Source: Tillus elongatus (taxonomy: Eukaryota > Arthropoda > Insecta > Coleoptera > Cleridae). From it: a stretch of DNA of 64,000 nt. A model generated the notes under the pieces. The model saw only the letters and a program-made list of their open reading frames with translations, searched no databases and was not told where the DNA came from. How positions within the stretch are numbered: position 1 is the first letter of the stretch; the number at the start of each line of letters is the position of its first letter. Of the stretch, positions 12,084-23,277 are shown one piece after another. The position numbers were made by a program, and so were the translations under genes. Where the stretch lies: contig OZ023269.1 in assembly GCA_964006375.1 (NCBI GenBank), positions 131,556,809 to 131,620,808 of the forward strand. The letters run 5' to 3'.

Positions 12084-12457
12084 ATGCGCGGGCAGTCTTT
12101 AGAGTCGACGCAGCGAGTGGGTCGCTACCCCATGCACAGGGGGTTGAGTCAGTACCGTAGCTCTGGCTCTAGCTCTGGATGTCTGTCAGGAGTTGGATCA
12201 TCATCATCCAGATCAGGAGCGGGATATGTGGGCCAGAGTGGTCGGGAATACGAACGGGATTCGGGAGACCCTCGCACTGTTTCCTCGGTTAGTTCGGTGT
12301 GTGATAGAACTGTAGTTCGTGTAAGGAGATCGGGAATACACCAGGAACGTATAAGGGTGGTTTGCACCACTAGAAGACAGCATGTCAGTCGTTTCGTCAC
12401 TGTCGCAAATAGTTGTCATACCTTGCCGCCTCTCAGGAAACACGTCACTGTCATCAG
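12084..12457 (+). CDS. Candidate host first coding exon, unknown protein (partial)
   Basis: An open plus-strand frame starts at ATG 12084 (MRGQSLESTQ) and stays open for over 120 codons. The segment is clearly more GC-rich than its flanks. The product would be rich in Ser, Gly and Arg (a run GSSSGCLSGVGSSSSRSG), with no domain, signal peptide or membrane segment that I recognise. A good splice-donor-like site, CAG|GTACTT, lies at 12455-12463, after which the DNA returns to AT-rich sequence, so an exon end at 12457 is plausible. An open frame also exists on the other strand. It could instead be a fragment of an unknown repeat. Confidence 0.3.
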
Positions 12458-12499
12458 GTACTTTAAAACTATTCTTTATTACATTTTCTCTGTTTACTA

Positions 12500-13074
12500 A
12501 CATTATTTCAGTCTGTTGTCTCATATGATATACGTTGCCAGACTTCAGAAAATTGTTTTATTTTTAGTTAGATTCTAATTTTAAATATGTTTTGAATAAA
12601 ACACTGTTTAAAATATTTTACAAATTGAAAAAATATATATATCTAATGGCGATTTATACTATAAAATATGAATTAATTGCGAAAATGCTGCTTCGATAAA
12701 CATTTCTTTTTAAATAAAAATATATAATTTAATTTACGTAAATTATAATAAAATTTTATCTAGTAAGGAACAACAAAAAAATTTTGTGAATTTGTTATTT
12801 GAAATATTGTTAGATTTTCTTTAATTTAACGATTATCAAATTTGATTCCCTACTTGTAAAATTTGTTGTGTTTTTATTAGTCTTTTGTCACTGTAAATTT
12901 TTTGGTTGTAGCTTTAAAAAGATTATTTAACAAAAACGAATAATTATTTTCGTCGATATGACAAGGCAATGCTTGACATTTTGTTTAAAGCTTGCATTTG
13001 AACAAATTTGGTGAAAATTCAATTCTCCTTTTTGTCTTTTCGACAGGTGATCTTTATAATATTTTACAGCCTTC
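12500..13074. other. AT-rich stretch, nothing recognised
   Basis: Very AT-rich and low in complexity, with no open frame of note. If 12084-12457 is an exon, this would be intron. Confidence 0.4.
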
Positions 13075-14346
13075 TTTTAGTGAATTTTCTTTAAAATAAT
13101 TCACTAATAAGGGGATCTCCGACTTTTGAATTTTGAAAAAAATTCTTCAATTGTGCGCCAACTAGGCCCCTTAGAATCCATATCCGGGGTAAGTTTCCGA
13201 TAACGAAAAAAATAATGGGCCGATTTAAAAAAAAATTTGGCATGTACCTTTTTTCCCTCGGGGCTCGTCCGCGGCCTTGCCGCCGCGATAGCACTGCAAT
13301 CTTTGGTTGATTGTGCATACCCTTAGTCTTACTCCACCCATCCCAAAATTACTGTGCCTTGAACTAGTCTGCACAGCGATTGGTAGCGTGAAGTTTTATA
13401 TTGCTCTGTCTCCGGTCTTGACTGACCGTAAATCAGTTGTCTTCTGCAGTCCAGAGCTTTACACTCGCACAAGATGTGCTGTGATGATTCCTCCCCCTCG
13501 CCGCAGAGTCTGCATGCGAGGTCCCCTTCGAACCGCCCCATTTTATGCAGGTGTTTCTTGACGGCCATGCGTCCCGTCAAGAGACCTGTTATGTTTCTGA
13601 GGTATCCTCTGCTAAGATTTAGCAGCTCCACAGCTCTCTTTGAACTGGGTTCGTCAATTATTGACTTCCCATGTCTGAGCCCTGGACAGTCTGCCCAGTA
13701 CACCTTGTGTTGGTTTCTGACCCAGGACTTAATGGCTCCCCTGGCAGTGCTCTTTGTCACGCCCAGAGCCGGTTCTGGACCCATAAATGGTTCTGCTGAC
13801 CCTCTCTTCGCGAGACTGTCAGCTTCTTTATTGCCTTTGACTCCCGAGTGACCCGGCACCCAGATGAGGGTCACCTCATTCTGCCCAGCCAGGTCGCTCG
13901 TCTCGTCTCGGCACTCACTCACCAGCCAGGAATTTACCCGTGGGCTACTTAGTGCCTTAAGGGCTGCCTGCCTGTCTGTGGCTGTGAGGATCCGCTTGTT
14001 GGTGTAGCCCCTCCTCTTGTTCTCTCGCACACAGTGCAGGATGGCGTATATTTCGGTGGCATGTACCTTATTTTTGGAAATGGCTTGGATAAGTTCGTTA
14101 GTCAGGAAAATCGGATGAAGTTTTCCGGGAACATTTTGAGTTTTCATTCGAAAAAAAAATTTATCTCAAAAAATAAAAAAGCCCTGATAACCAAATTTGA
14201 TAGGTAGGTTTACGATATAAAAAGTAAACTATACACCAAAATTGAGATTTCTATGTTACAAGAACAAAAAGTTGTAATAAAATATTTTGTGCCAGATCAT
14301 TACTATGAAAATTCACTATCATAACGCACTTGCTTCGTCCAGGCTT
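13075..14346 (+). mobile_element. HINE-like element split by an RNase H LINE
   Basis: Left part 13075-13250: tttagtgaattttctt hairpin, the gggatctccgacttttgaat block and aataatgggccgattt. Right part 14058-14346: cttggataagttcgttagtc, the ataaccaaatttgat block, then aattcactatcataacgcac and the terminal hairpin. Removing the LINE rejoins the element in register. It has no (TA)n core, so the tract is variable within the family. Confidence 0.65.
13251..14057 (-). pseudogene. RNase H-encoding LINE, 5'-truncated copy 2 with TSD
   Basis: Minus-strand copy ending in an A-tail (tttt at 13251 on the plus strand), with its 5' truncation at 14057. It is flanked by a perfect 12-bp duplication, ggcatgtacctt, at 13239-13250 and 14058-14069. 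The open frame reads EIYAILHCVRENKRRG near its start, then TATDRQAALKAL and VPGHSGVKGNKEADSLAKRG (later RNase H motifs with the H and D residues), and ends with a zinc-binding motif, CRLCGEGEESSQHILCEC. The first RNase H motif and the whole reverse transcriptase are lost by truncation. The residues upstream of EIYAIL in the long frame come from the HINE-like target. Confidence 0.85.
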
Positions 14347-15680
14347 TTTAATGTGAACAGGTGTCATAACAACAGTTATTTTAAGTAACATTTCCATCAA
14401 ACTAGTTTATACGTGATTTGCTTTTTATAAGTTATTTTGCAAACTTGTTATAAAATAGGTTACGATAATTTTATAGAGCTGGCATCGCTGGTTAGTGCGA
14501 CAATCATTTGTCACTACCAGCATAGGATACATTTGCATTTTCATGGCACACTTTCTTGTTTACAGTTATCCATATTCATTAGGCGAAGTAATTAATTTTT
14601 TAAGTGAAAATTACCCTGTTATCGATTTCAGGGAAACTGTAACGAAGTTTCAGTTAACAGTTATTATTAGATATCTACATCTATATGTTAATCATATACA
14701 AGTCGACTATTGACAATATCCTACAAGTTAATGCAGGTTAGGGTCAGATCGATCGAAACATCCGACAGGAATGTAAATAAAATTAGTTCCAATAGAAATA
14801 ATTATTGTCATGGCAAATAATATACAGGGTTTTTTAAGTAGAGAGAATCCATAAAAATTAAAGCACTGTTCTTTTATGAACATTTTGTTGTATGATGACA
14901 TCTACAGGTGTTGCATTTAAAATATTTGACAGGCATTGAAAAAATGTTTAAATGGCAGCTGTGTTATAAAGTAAACATTTTCTGAAAGCCTAATTATTCC
15001 TAATTTTTGGATTGCTAATGTAAATTGTGCTTTTCTAAAATACGTATCTATCAATTTATACAGTGTGAAAAATACATTTATAGAATAAAATTCATTATTC
15101 AGCAAAAAATAGTTTTTGTGGAAAACGCTGGGACACGTGAAATTTAATTTGTCGAACACTATCTTATAATCATAGTTAAAAAAATTAAACTCCCGCTATT
15201 TTACCCCCACCCCTTTATCCATTTTTTAAAATAGCAACCCTACATTTTTTCATCACAATTCGATGGATCACATTTTTCTGAATACCGAGATACCCCATAT
15301 GTATGATCTAATAATACAGTTTTCAATACAAGTGGGAAATTTAGTACCGGAATATTAAAACTAAACAGTTTACCCTAAAATTCAAATTTCGAAAATACAC
15401 TTAATAAAAACGTCCCTTTCTTATAATAAATGTTCAAAATACTTGCACACAACGAAATAATCTGCTCTGGAATTCTTCACTGACTCTTATTTTAAATTTC
15501 TTATCTTGCCTTTTATCTAAAACGTACTTGGTATCACTAATCGTTTCTTATTAACTACCAATTTTTGCAGTGTGAATGATGAAATCTAACAGTTCTGTTT
15601 TATTTTTTGGTGTATTGTGTTGAATGCACGGTCTCCTATCAAATTAGTCGTAATTTTGTTCCGATAATTTCAATTAATTT
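14347..15680. other. No gene recognised
   Basis: AT-rich with scattered short frames only (14495-14713 +, 14917-15159 -). The piece near 14822 (atacagggttttttaagtag) resembles the terminus of some insect DNA transposons, but I could not find a partner repeat. Confidence 0.4.
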
Positions 15681-15691
15681 TTGGTCTAATA

Positions 15692-16200
15692 ATGCGATAC
15701 TCAACTGAAACTCTGCGAACAGAAATATTAATGATGATTGGGTATGGTGATGTGTGTAGAACACAGTCACAAGTTGTTAACCTATTTAATGAAAAACATC
15801 TAGATTTGCCCCCACTAACCCAGGGAACTGTATCTAAGATACCTTCACAGTTTCGTGATATGGACACGTTAAACCACTGCGTAGGAGACCCAAGTTGAAG
15901 ATGTAAAACTCAAAATTTTATTGGCTTTTCAAGAAGAGCCAACAACTTCTACCCGTCGAGTTGCACGTGAAAATGATGTTAGTCAATCAACAGTTTTAAA
16001 TTCTCAAAAACGAAAAAATACATCCCTATAAACTACAACACGTTCAAGAGTTGATTGACGGTGATTCTGATAGAAGACTGCAATTTTGTGAACAACAACC
16101 GCTGGACATGTTACATAGAAGTGTCTTATGCTGGCGTTCTGTTTTCCGATGAGGCAACATTTCTTATGAATGACTCTATAATTCATTATCTTATTACAAC
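15692..16200 (+). pseudogene. Tc1/mariner-related transposase relic 1
   Basis: Begins with a frame reading TEILMMIGYGDVCRTQSQVV, a helix-turn-helix-type N-terminus seen in insect IS630/Tc1/mariner-related transposases. The frame is lost at 15897. Later frames recover an STRRVARENDVSQSTVLNIL-like segment near 15950-16000 and FSDEATFLMND near 16145-16172, the region of the first catalytic Asp. It stops before the remaining catalytic motifs. Same family as 40570-41585 (shared QxxVxxLFN N-terminus). Inactive. Confidence 0.6.
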
Positions 16201-17165
16201 TTTTTTGAAAAAATAGTTGGATTTTTTTAAATTTAATTAGGTAGAAGAATATCCAAGAACGGGGAATTTATTAAATCAGCTTGCTCATTTAAAACAAGGT
16301 ATTTATTGTCGTGTGTGTGCTTTTTGACTTCTAAAGCTTCAAAAAAGTCTAGTTTACGCTTGTCATTACAAAAATTGAGTGGTTTTATGCGGTTATTTAC
16401 TATATATCTATGTTGGATATCAATAATATGTTCTGCAAATGTAGATTTGTCAGCGTGGTTATTTATAAATGCAGAAATATGTTCTTTGTATCACGTGCTA
16501 AAATTTCTAGAAGTTGGACCTATATAGATTGCGTTACAATATGTACAAGCTGTTTTATCAACTCCAGCTTTTGTAAAGAAACAAGATTTTTCTTAGAGCC
16601 TCGGTGGTTCAGGGGTAAGAACGTGTGCCTCTGAACCAAAGGATACTGGGTTCGATCCCAGGGTTTTCCTTTCATTTTTTCAGTACAAACTGTAACATTT
16701 ACATCAACCGAGGTTCTGGTATTGTATTTGAGCAAGTTGAATGTCTGCACGTTCCGCCCTTCGGAGGGGCGTAAAGCCGTCGGTCTCGTGTCAATGCGAT
16801 GTTGGGCACGTTAAAGATCCCTACCCTCCTTACAGAAAGGCAGGGGTTCGGCAAATTTTCTGGGATAGTGAGGTGAAACTGCTCCCTGGCGTCGTTGATT
16901 GGCCATAGTCGCGGAATTAGGCCGACGTTAAAGAAACAAAACACACACACAAGATTTTTCTTTCGCGCTAAATAACAAATGGCGCGCCGTGTTGTAAGAT
17001 TTCAAAGCTACCTTTGTATTTGTATAGGTATTTAAAATTTTTGAAATGTTTTCTGAAATGGTTCCAAAATAAATTAGCGAAAGATACCTGTTGTCTTTGT
17101 GGTCTCTAATATTTGGATAAATTAAATTAACCGCTAATGTGTATTCTTTTTTCTCTATCATTTTA
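16200..17165 (-). pseudogene. Penelope-like element, RT-endonuclease linker and GIY-YIG domain, split by a SINE
   Basis: Minus-strand reading. From 17160 to 16963 it gives the conserved linker after the reverse transcriptase (YLSLIYFGTISENISKIL and LKSYNTARHLLFSAKEKS). After the SINE insert it continues from about 16580 with TKAGVDKTACTYCNAIYIGP, a GIY-YIG start, and FFEALEVKKHTHDNKYLVLN. There is one in-frame stop inside the endonuclease. This is a different Penelope-like lineage from 7370-8260. The reverse transcriptase palm is not present. Confidence 0.7.
16595..16948 (+). mobile_element. tRNA-derived SINE, full length, with 14-bp TSD
   Basis: Flanked by a perfect duplication acaagatttttctt (16581-16594 and 16949-16962). 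The head resembles tRNA-Gly: gcctcggtggttcaggggta holds the A box and gggttcgatccca (16650-16662) the B box, so it should carry an internal RNA polymerase III promoter. The body contains cacgttaaagatcccta (16808-16824), and the tail runs through aggccgacgttaaagaaac (16919-16937) into (CA)n. The tail matches the monomer of the satellite at 48412-51267 and the split copy at 47998-48437. At ~354 bp it is a typical SINE length. Confidence 0.85.
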
Positions 17166-17224
17166 GCTATTATTTTAACAGAGTGCCATTATTAAATGTT
17201 ATTTGTTTAATTATTGAAATTTCT

Positions 17225-17478
17225 TTTTCAAAATTGTTTTGGGACATAGGTATTACCTTCTCTTTGTAAATGACTTGAGACAAATTCGTTATCCAGGAAA
17301 ATCTTCGATTTTATTGGGGAAAATTTCAAAGTTATTGCAACCAAATTTAGTACGCATGTTTCTATTATAAAACGCATACTATATACCAAAATTCAGATAT
17401 TAAAATTGAAAGAAAAAATTACGAGCATTTAATCAAACAGTTTTTCGTGATTTGAAATATTTTAATGAAAATTCGCAA
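17225..17478 (+). mobile_element. HINE-like element, internal fragment
   Basis: Contains ggtattaccttctctttgta, the ccaaatttagtacgcatg block and gaaaattcgcaaccata, then breaks off where the terminal hairpin should start. Diverged from the other copies. Confidence 0.5.
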
Positions 17479-17483
17479 CCATA

Positions 17484-17580
17484 TGTTTCGGCTCCCGCTT
17501 TGGAGCCATTTTCAAGAGGTTAAGCAAAAATGAAAGGAATGATTTCTTAGGCCTCAATCGAGGTTAAATCCTCTTCGATT
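17484..17580. mobile_element. Penelope-like UTR fragment
   Basis: tgtttcggctcccgctttgg, then agccattttcaagaggtt and ggcctcaatcgagg, match the UTR of the Penelope-like element at 7410-7500. It directly abuts the broken HINE-like fragment. Confidence 0.45.
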
Positions 17581-17589
17581 CTTATTTCT

Positions 17590-18310
17590 GATTTAATAAG
17601 TTTTTTCGTTTGAATATATTACTCGAGCATTTAATTTTATGACTTAATTGAAGATGTTTTTACAGTACTTTCTTATTCAGTATTATAATATAGGTATTGC
17701 TTCGTTCTATCACATTTCAAATGATTACCGTCTTCCATTTGTTTGGTAAATTTTATTGTGTATTAAAAGTTTATATTAGTTAATAGTTCCCGTTAGGGTA
17801 TAGAGAGCTATTTGAAATTTTTAACTTGTACATTAATGTTATTCTATAAGTAGGTACTTATAACAATTATTTTTAATTCGAATTTGCATTTCTTCGCTCA
17901 AAATTAAAATGCTGTAAACGCTTCCGCTAATGCTTCCTGTATTATTATTTATTTACACATCATTTCCTTTATGACAGCGCATTCAGTGTATAGATTGAAT
18001 ACGTTTATTAAAGGTTGTGCATGGTTATTTTTGCAAGAAAACTAAAGTGTAGGAATTTCCAAATGATATAAAAATTATGAAAAACAGGCTTTTGCGAAAT
18101 TTGTACGCTATATTGGTGATCATTTTGATTTTTTGCGATCTTATATCGATTTTGAATCGAATTCGATCATAAATGAGAAAATTCGTATGTTGCCTTGAAA
18201 CCGCGAATTTGAATCGTAATTTTATTAGGATCCTAAAGAAATTGTTACATGAATCATCTGCAATTGTTAATTTTCGAGTTATCGAAAATGTGGAATTGAA
18301 AATTGAGTTG
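17590..18310. other. AT-rich stretch, nothing recognised
   Basis: No open frame or repeat of note. Confidence 0.4.
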
Positions 18311-18311
18311 A

Positions 18312-19275
18312 TGTTTTAGCCCCTACTTTGTTTCTTCTCCACATCAGTGACCTCCCCTCTAGCACATCCAACCCAGTTCAAAGTTACGCGGGCGACAGCA
18401 CCCTCCACTCAAATATACAATATTCTAAGCCTGTCTCTTTAGCCCAATTAGATGAGGATCCTAGACTCATGGATGGTTCTCTCTCTGTGGATCTCCAAAA
18501 AATATTACACTGGGGAAGTAGAAATCTTGTACAATTCTACTCCACCAAATCTCAGTCTTGCTTTCTATCTCATAATAGATACACCAGCCCTAGACCCATC
18601 ACAATGAACAACCAAGTTATTCAAAGTAATGAGTCCTTTTCACTTGTTGGCATTTCTGTGGATCCAAATCTCAATTGGCACTAACATGTCACATCAATTG
18701 CAGAAGCGGCTGCTAAGAAATTAGGTTTCCTCTTCCGGACTCGCAAATACTTTTCAGCAGCTAATTTCTATACCTTATATACTTCACAAATAAGGCCAAA
18801 CCTCGAATACTGCTCCCACATCTGGGGTGCCGCTGCCGCTTCTACACTCGCTATCCTGGACTCTATTCAAAAGAGAGCTATACGTCTCATCGGTGACCCT
18901 ACCCTCACCCAATGGCTGCCATCGTGCTGTTAATGACCTCTCTGTCTCTCTTTTATAGATATCTGCACGGGCACTGCTCAGGGGAGTTTTCCTCCATAGT
19001 TCCTCCACCTGCTGCCCCCAACAGATCTACCAGGGGAACAGAGCGAATGCACCCTTTTACTGTCCAGGTCACCAGGCATAGAACATCTTGTTATGCCCGC
19101 TCTTTTGTCCCGAGGACTTCCAAGTTGTGGAATTCCTTGCCGGCACATGTTTTCCTTCTCCTCCGAACCTCCAAACCTACAAGTCCAGAATTAACAAGTT
19201 GCCTCTTTCCTCCTTGTCGACACCCACGGTACGATGGTATTTAGGCTATAAGCTCTCGTGGTGTAATAAAAAAAC
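18312..19275 (+). pseudogene. CR1/Jockey-group LINE, copy A (5'-truncated RT)
   Basis: Starts inside the reverse transcriptase just before the catalytic box; where intact copies have YADD, this one reads SYAGDSTLHS, losing an essential Asp. The frame continues to about 18684 and then through stops and frame shifts to a conserved C-terminus (SCYARSFVPRTSKLWNSLPA in the frame of 18912-19244). There is no RNase H and no zinc motif, which separates it from the RNase H family. Its RT-C-terminal region resembles LINEs of the CR1/Jockey assemblage. Copies B, C, D and E are close relatives. Confidence 0.75.
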
Positions 19276-19389
19276 TTTCGGCATAGGAATAACATTAGCC
19301 TGTTTCCAAGTTGAAGGTAAATATGACCTTATCAAACACTAATTAATAATGTGAGTTATATACGGCAACATATGAGGACAACACAACTG

Positions 19390-19650
19390 TATAAAAAATG
19401 CACTGATCCAATCCTATTGCCCTCGCCCTGATAATCTTAATGATGTTGAAAACTTCGTCTTACGTCATTCGACTTTACGTAAGAGAACAATTTTGCACCG
19501 GACTCTATTCACTAATAAGGCACGTTTTGCTAGAGATTACATTTACAATACTAGAAATAGTTACCCCGTGGGCGTACCAGAATCTTCATGCTGTTAGAAG
19601 AAGGAATAGGCAACATAAGTTTCCTGTTCATGAATTGCTGTTACCCTTAC
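19390..19650 (+). pseudogene. Tc1/mariner-related transposase relic 2 (core fragment)
   Basis: Joint reading of two frames gives a segment around TNKARFARDYIYNTRNS and then LHAVRRRNRQHKFPVHE. This resembles the region after the first catalytic Asp in insect transposases with a helix-turn-helix (DUF4817-type) N-terminus. It lies between LINE copies A and B and is broken by stops. Confidence 0.45.
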
Positions 19651-19689
19651 TTGATGAAACCGTTCCAGACTAAATACAGATGTAGCGAC

Positions 19690-21480
19690 TTCTCTGGCTT
19701 CATTCTTCTCTGTAACCGGTTCCGACTTTTAGGGCATTGTCAGTTTTCCACTGCCTGACGAAGCCGCAAAGGGCAAAACTGGTTACAAAAAAGAAAACAA
19801 ACACTGGTTCTCTAAATCCTGTGACAAGGCCAGACTTAAAAAAGTCAAAGCTTACAAAAAGCTTCTGCACAATCCCAGTCAAGAAAACCGTCAAGCATTT
19901 AACGACGCAAGAAACCGCTATGTCCGCATTCTTTCTGAGGCAAAAAACTAGTTTAATAACCACATCAAAAACAAAGTCCTCTTAAGCTCCAACGGCAGCA
20001 AACCCTTCTGGACTCTTGCTAAATCTATTGGGAATAATTTCTGCAAGAGCACGTTCCCACCTCTTGTTTCAGGGGATGAAATTGTTTCTACCGCCCTGGG
20101 CAAGGCTGAACTTTTTGCCTCGTTGTTCGCCGGCAATTCTACTCTCAACCCACCTCCAAATGTTCAACCACCAACAGTCCCCAATGTCGCGCATAAAATG
20201 ACAAACTAAAAAGGTACGAAAAATGCTCTCTTCTCTTAATGCCAGGAAAGCCTCTGGCCTTGACGAGATCCCGGCAATTGTTCTCAAAAAATGCGCATCA
20301 GAACTTGCTTCTGTCCTGACTCGTCTGTTTCAGACATCTTACAATAGAGGCATATTCCCTGGTAACTGCAAAACTGCTCGAGTACAACCCGTCCTGAAGA
20401 AAGAATCCAAAGCGCTTCCTAGCAACTGCAGAGCTATTTCTCTCCTTTCAGTCGCCTCTAAAGTGATGGACAAGTATATAAACATCGAATTACAAAAATA
20501 TCTTGAAAAACACAGTCTAATCCACGACATGCAGTAAGGATTTCGTCAGCGCAGATCAACTGCCGACCTTCTCTCCTTTGTCACCCATTCTTGGAACAAG
20601 TCTATGGAACTACACGATGAATCGCAGATTCTCGCTCTAGACATATCCAAAGCATTCGACCAGGTCTGGCACGCAGCACTGCTTAATAAACCTCCGGCCA
20701 ATGGCCTACCACCAAAACTTTGTACCTGGGTACCAAATTTTCTCTCCAACCGGAGCATTTCTGTTGTCGTGAACTGTATCCAATTAATGCAGGAGTCTCT
20801 CAAGGTTCAGCTTTAGCCCCTACTTTGTTTCTTCTCCAGATCAATGACCTCCTCTCTAGCACATCCAACCCAGTTCACAGTTACGCAGACGACAGCACCC
20901 TCCACTCAAATATACAATATTCTAAGCCTGTCTGTTTAGCCCAATTAGATGAGGCTCCCAGACTCATGGAGGGTTCTGTCTCCGTGGATCTCCAAAAAAT
21001 ATTAGACTCGGGAAGTAGAAATCTTGTACAATTCAACCCAACCAAATCTCAATCTTGCTTTCTATCTCATAAGAGATACAACAGCCCTAGACCCATCACA
21101 ATGAACAACCAAGTTATTCAAAGTAATGAGTCCTTTTCACTTGTTGACATTTCTGGCAATTGCATTGCTCAGAGGAGCTTTCTTCCATAGTTCCTCCACC
21201 TGCTGCCCCCAACAGATCTACCAGGGAAACAGAGGGAATGCACCCTTTTACTGTCCAGGTCACCGGACATGGAACATCTTGTTATGCCCGCTCTTTTATC
21301 CCGAGGACTTTCAAGTTGTGGAATTCCTTGCCAGCACATGTTTTTCCTTCTCCGAACCTCCAAACCTTCAAGTCCAGAATTAACAAGTTGCCTCTTTCTT
21401 CCTTGTCGACACCCACGGTACGATAGTATTTAGGCTGTAAGCCCTTGTGGTGTATTGTTGAAATATAAAAATAATAATAA
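19690..21480 (+). pseudogene. CR1/Jockey-group LINE, copy B (longest, internal deletion)
   Basis: The longest copy. It begins in the endonuclease-RT linker (NKHWFSKSCDKARLKKVKAY near 19800) and continues through RT motifs (ARKASGLDEIPAIVLKK, then ISLLSV, DISKAFDQVWH and SYADDSTLHS). A deletion near 21150 joins the segment after SYADD to the C-terminal SEELSSIVPPPAAPNRSTRE region, removing what copies A, C and D have between. Stop codons interrupt it at several places. The 3' end is ttgttgaaatataaaaataa followed by TAA repeats. Only the RT region has its catalytic box intact. Confidence 0.8.
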
Positions 21481-23275
21481 TAAGGCGACAGTGGAGGAAC
21501 AGAGTTCCGTGTTTACACTGCACATCTAAACTGTATGCATTTTGTCTGCTGCATTCTAATTTGGAATATGATTAATTAGTATAGGCGCATATATGTAAAA
21601 GATGTAGAATGTATTCTGACAAATGAATGTATTATTATTATTATAATGTAACTCGGATAGCTTCATCACCAACGTCGAGTTGCGGCACTTGCTGGGGGTT
21701 TAAGCAGATACAAATTGTGGTTGTTTAAAATGTTCCAGACAGTGGATTAAGGAACTTCCAAGGCAAAATCAATTCTCCTTGTACTCGTATCTGCCACATT
21801 TTCAGTCATTTCGTTTTGTCTGTTTTCTACATCTGTATCTCGCGTGACAGATACTTCATGTAGTTTTTGATGGGGAAAACAGTCACGTTCTCTGGTGCAT
21901 GTGTAAATGTTGCCAAAAGTTTGATGATTGGGAACTCGACGACTGGGAAAACGGTGTTGCTACTCGTCTGTTGCAGCTTTTCCATTACCATTGCAGTAAT
22001 CGTATATAAAAGTAATGTCTGCAAATTCTTCACTAAATTTGACGTCAAACTTTTTGAACGATAACAATCAAACACAAAACAACAACGAAACTCAACTGTG
22101 AAAAACAATATTAAACAAACCAACAAATCTATAAACTTTGTATAGTATTATGTTTATTTGTCCTTGAACAATAATGCGTATTTTTTCGATTATAAATATC
22201 GAAAATGGAAAATGGAGCCTCATCTGTCTAGAATATGTTTTCAAAATAATTGGCATTCTGGAAATACTTATCCATCATAATGTTGGAAAATCCCATTCTC
22301 TGAACAAAATCGTTTTCACTAAGTTTCTGCACCGGATAAAATTTAAAGCTTTAAATTTGTGGATTTGGAGTATTAAAAACAAATCCAATACATTAATTTA
22401 GAAAGCGTGTCACATATCTCTCTCTCTCTCTCTCATTGATGCTTTTAGATTTTCTTCGAAATATAAAAAAATTTGTAATTGGGTGTTTTCATTCAGAATA
22501 TCTCGTCTCTTCGGTCATGTGTCTTTTATAAATTTTCCATCCAGTCCCAATGTATTTTCTATTCTATTGAAAATCTTACGATCAGGTATTAGACAATTTG
22601 GATGCTTATTTCTAAATTCTCGCAAACACTTGTGAAGCCAGAGAATAAGTCTCTACATCTGTATTTGAAATTTTAAGAGTTGTTTTTATCATGGAAAGAC
22701 TAAACTTTCTGCGTTCAATCATTTGCGAGTACTTCAGATAATTATTGCTTAATAGAGAAAACTTCCCCTTACGTTTTATAAGAACTACAGGCGCAATGTC
22801 TGCTAAAAAATTCGTGAAATATGCCTAATAAGATCGAATTAACGATTAACTTATGTGTCTTATACACACCACAAAATAGTTATGAATGTTAAAACAAAAG
22901 AACAGAGCCTTAATTAAAAAATGTTACCTGGGGGTCAATGCCAGTGAATCGGTTAAAAGCACGTACGAAATATTAAAATTCCACAATTGCAAAATCACGG
23001 GCGGATTAACTTTTGTCTCTTGTTTTAATAAACGGAAAATTAGGAGAAAAAACTGCGACCTACGCTATGTTGCTGAAAAAACATTGTATGCATACAAGTT
23101 TTATTTAAAAAAAAAAAAACAGAAAACAAAGCTGTTTTCAAATCATTTTATCAATTTAGAAAGCTTTTTGTCACGGTTTGGTGTGGCATTGTGGGCTTGA
23201 TAAGGCCCTGTGTGCTTCCATTTAGATTGACTGGCGATGTATAGTTGATTTTTCGATAAATATTCTCAACTTCAA
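21480..23275. other. AT-rich stretch with a (TC)n tract, nothing else recognised
   Basis: Short frames on both strands (for example 21827-22126 - and 22886-23200 +) show no similarity I recognise. A (TC)n microsatellite lies at 22411-22434. Confidence 0.45.
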
Positions 23276-23277
23276 TG

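Noticed and set aside
16595..16670. Functional tRNA-Gly gene
   Set aside because: It is the head of a SINE with body, tail and target duplication; the anticodon stem is imperfect and the acceptor stem does not close.
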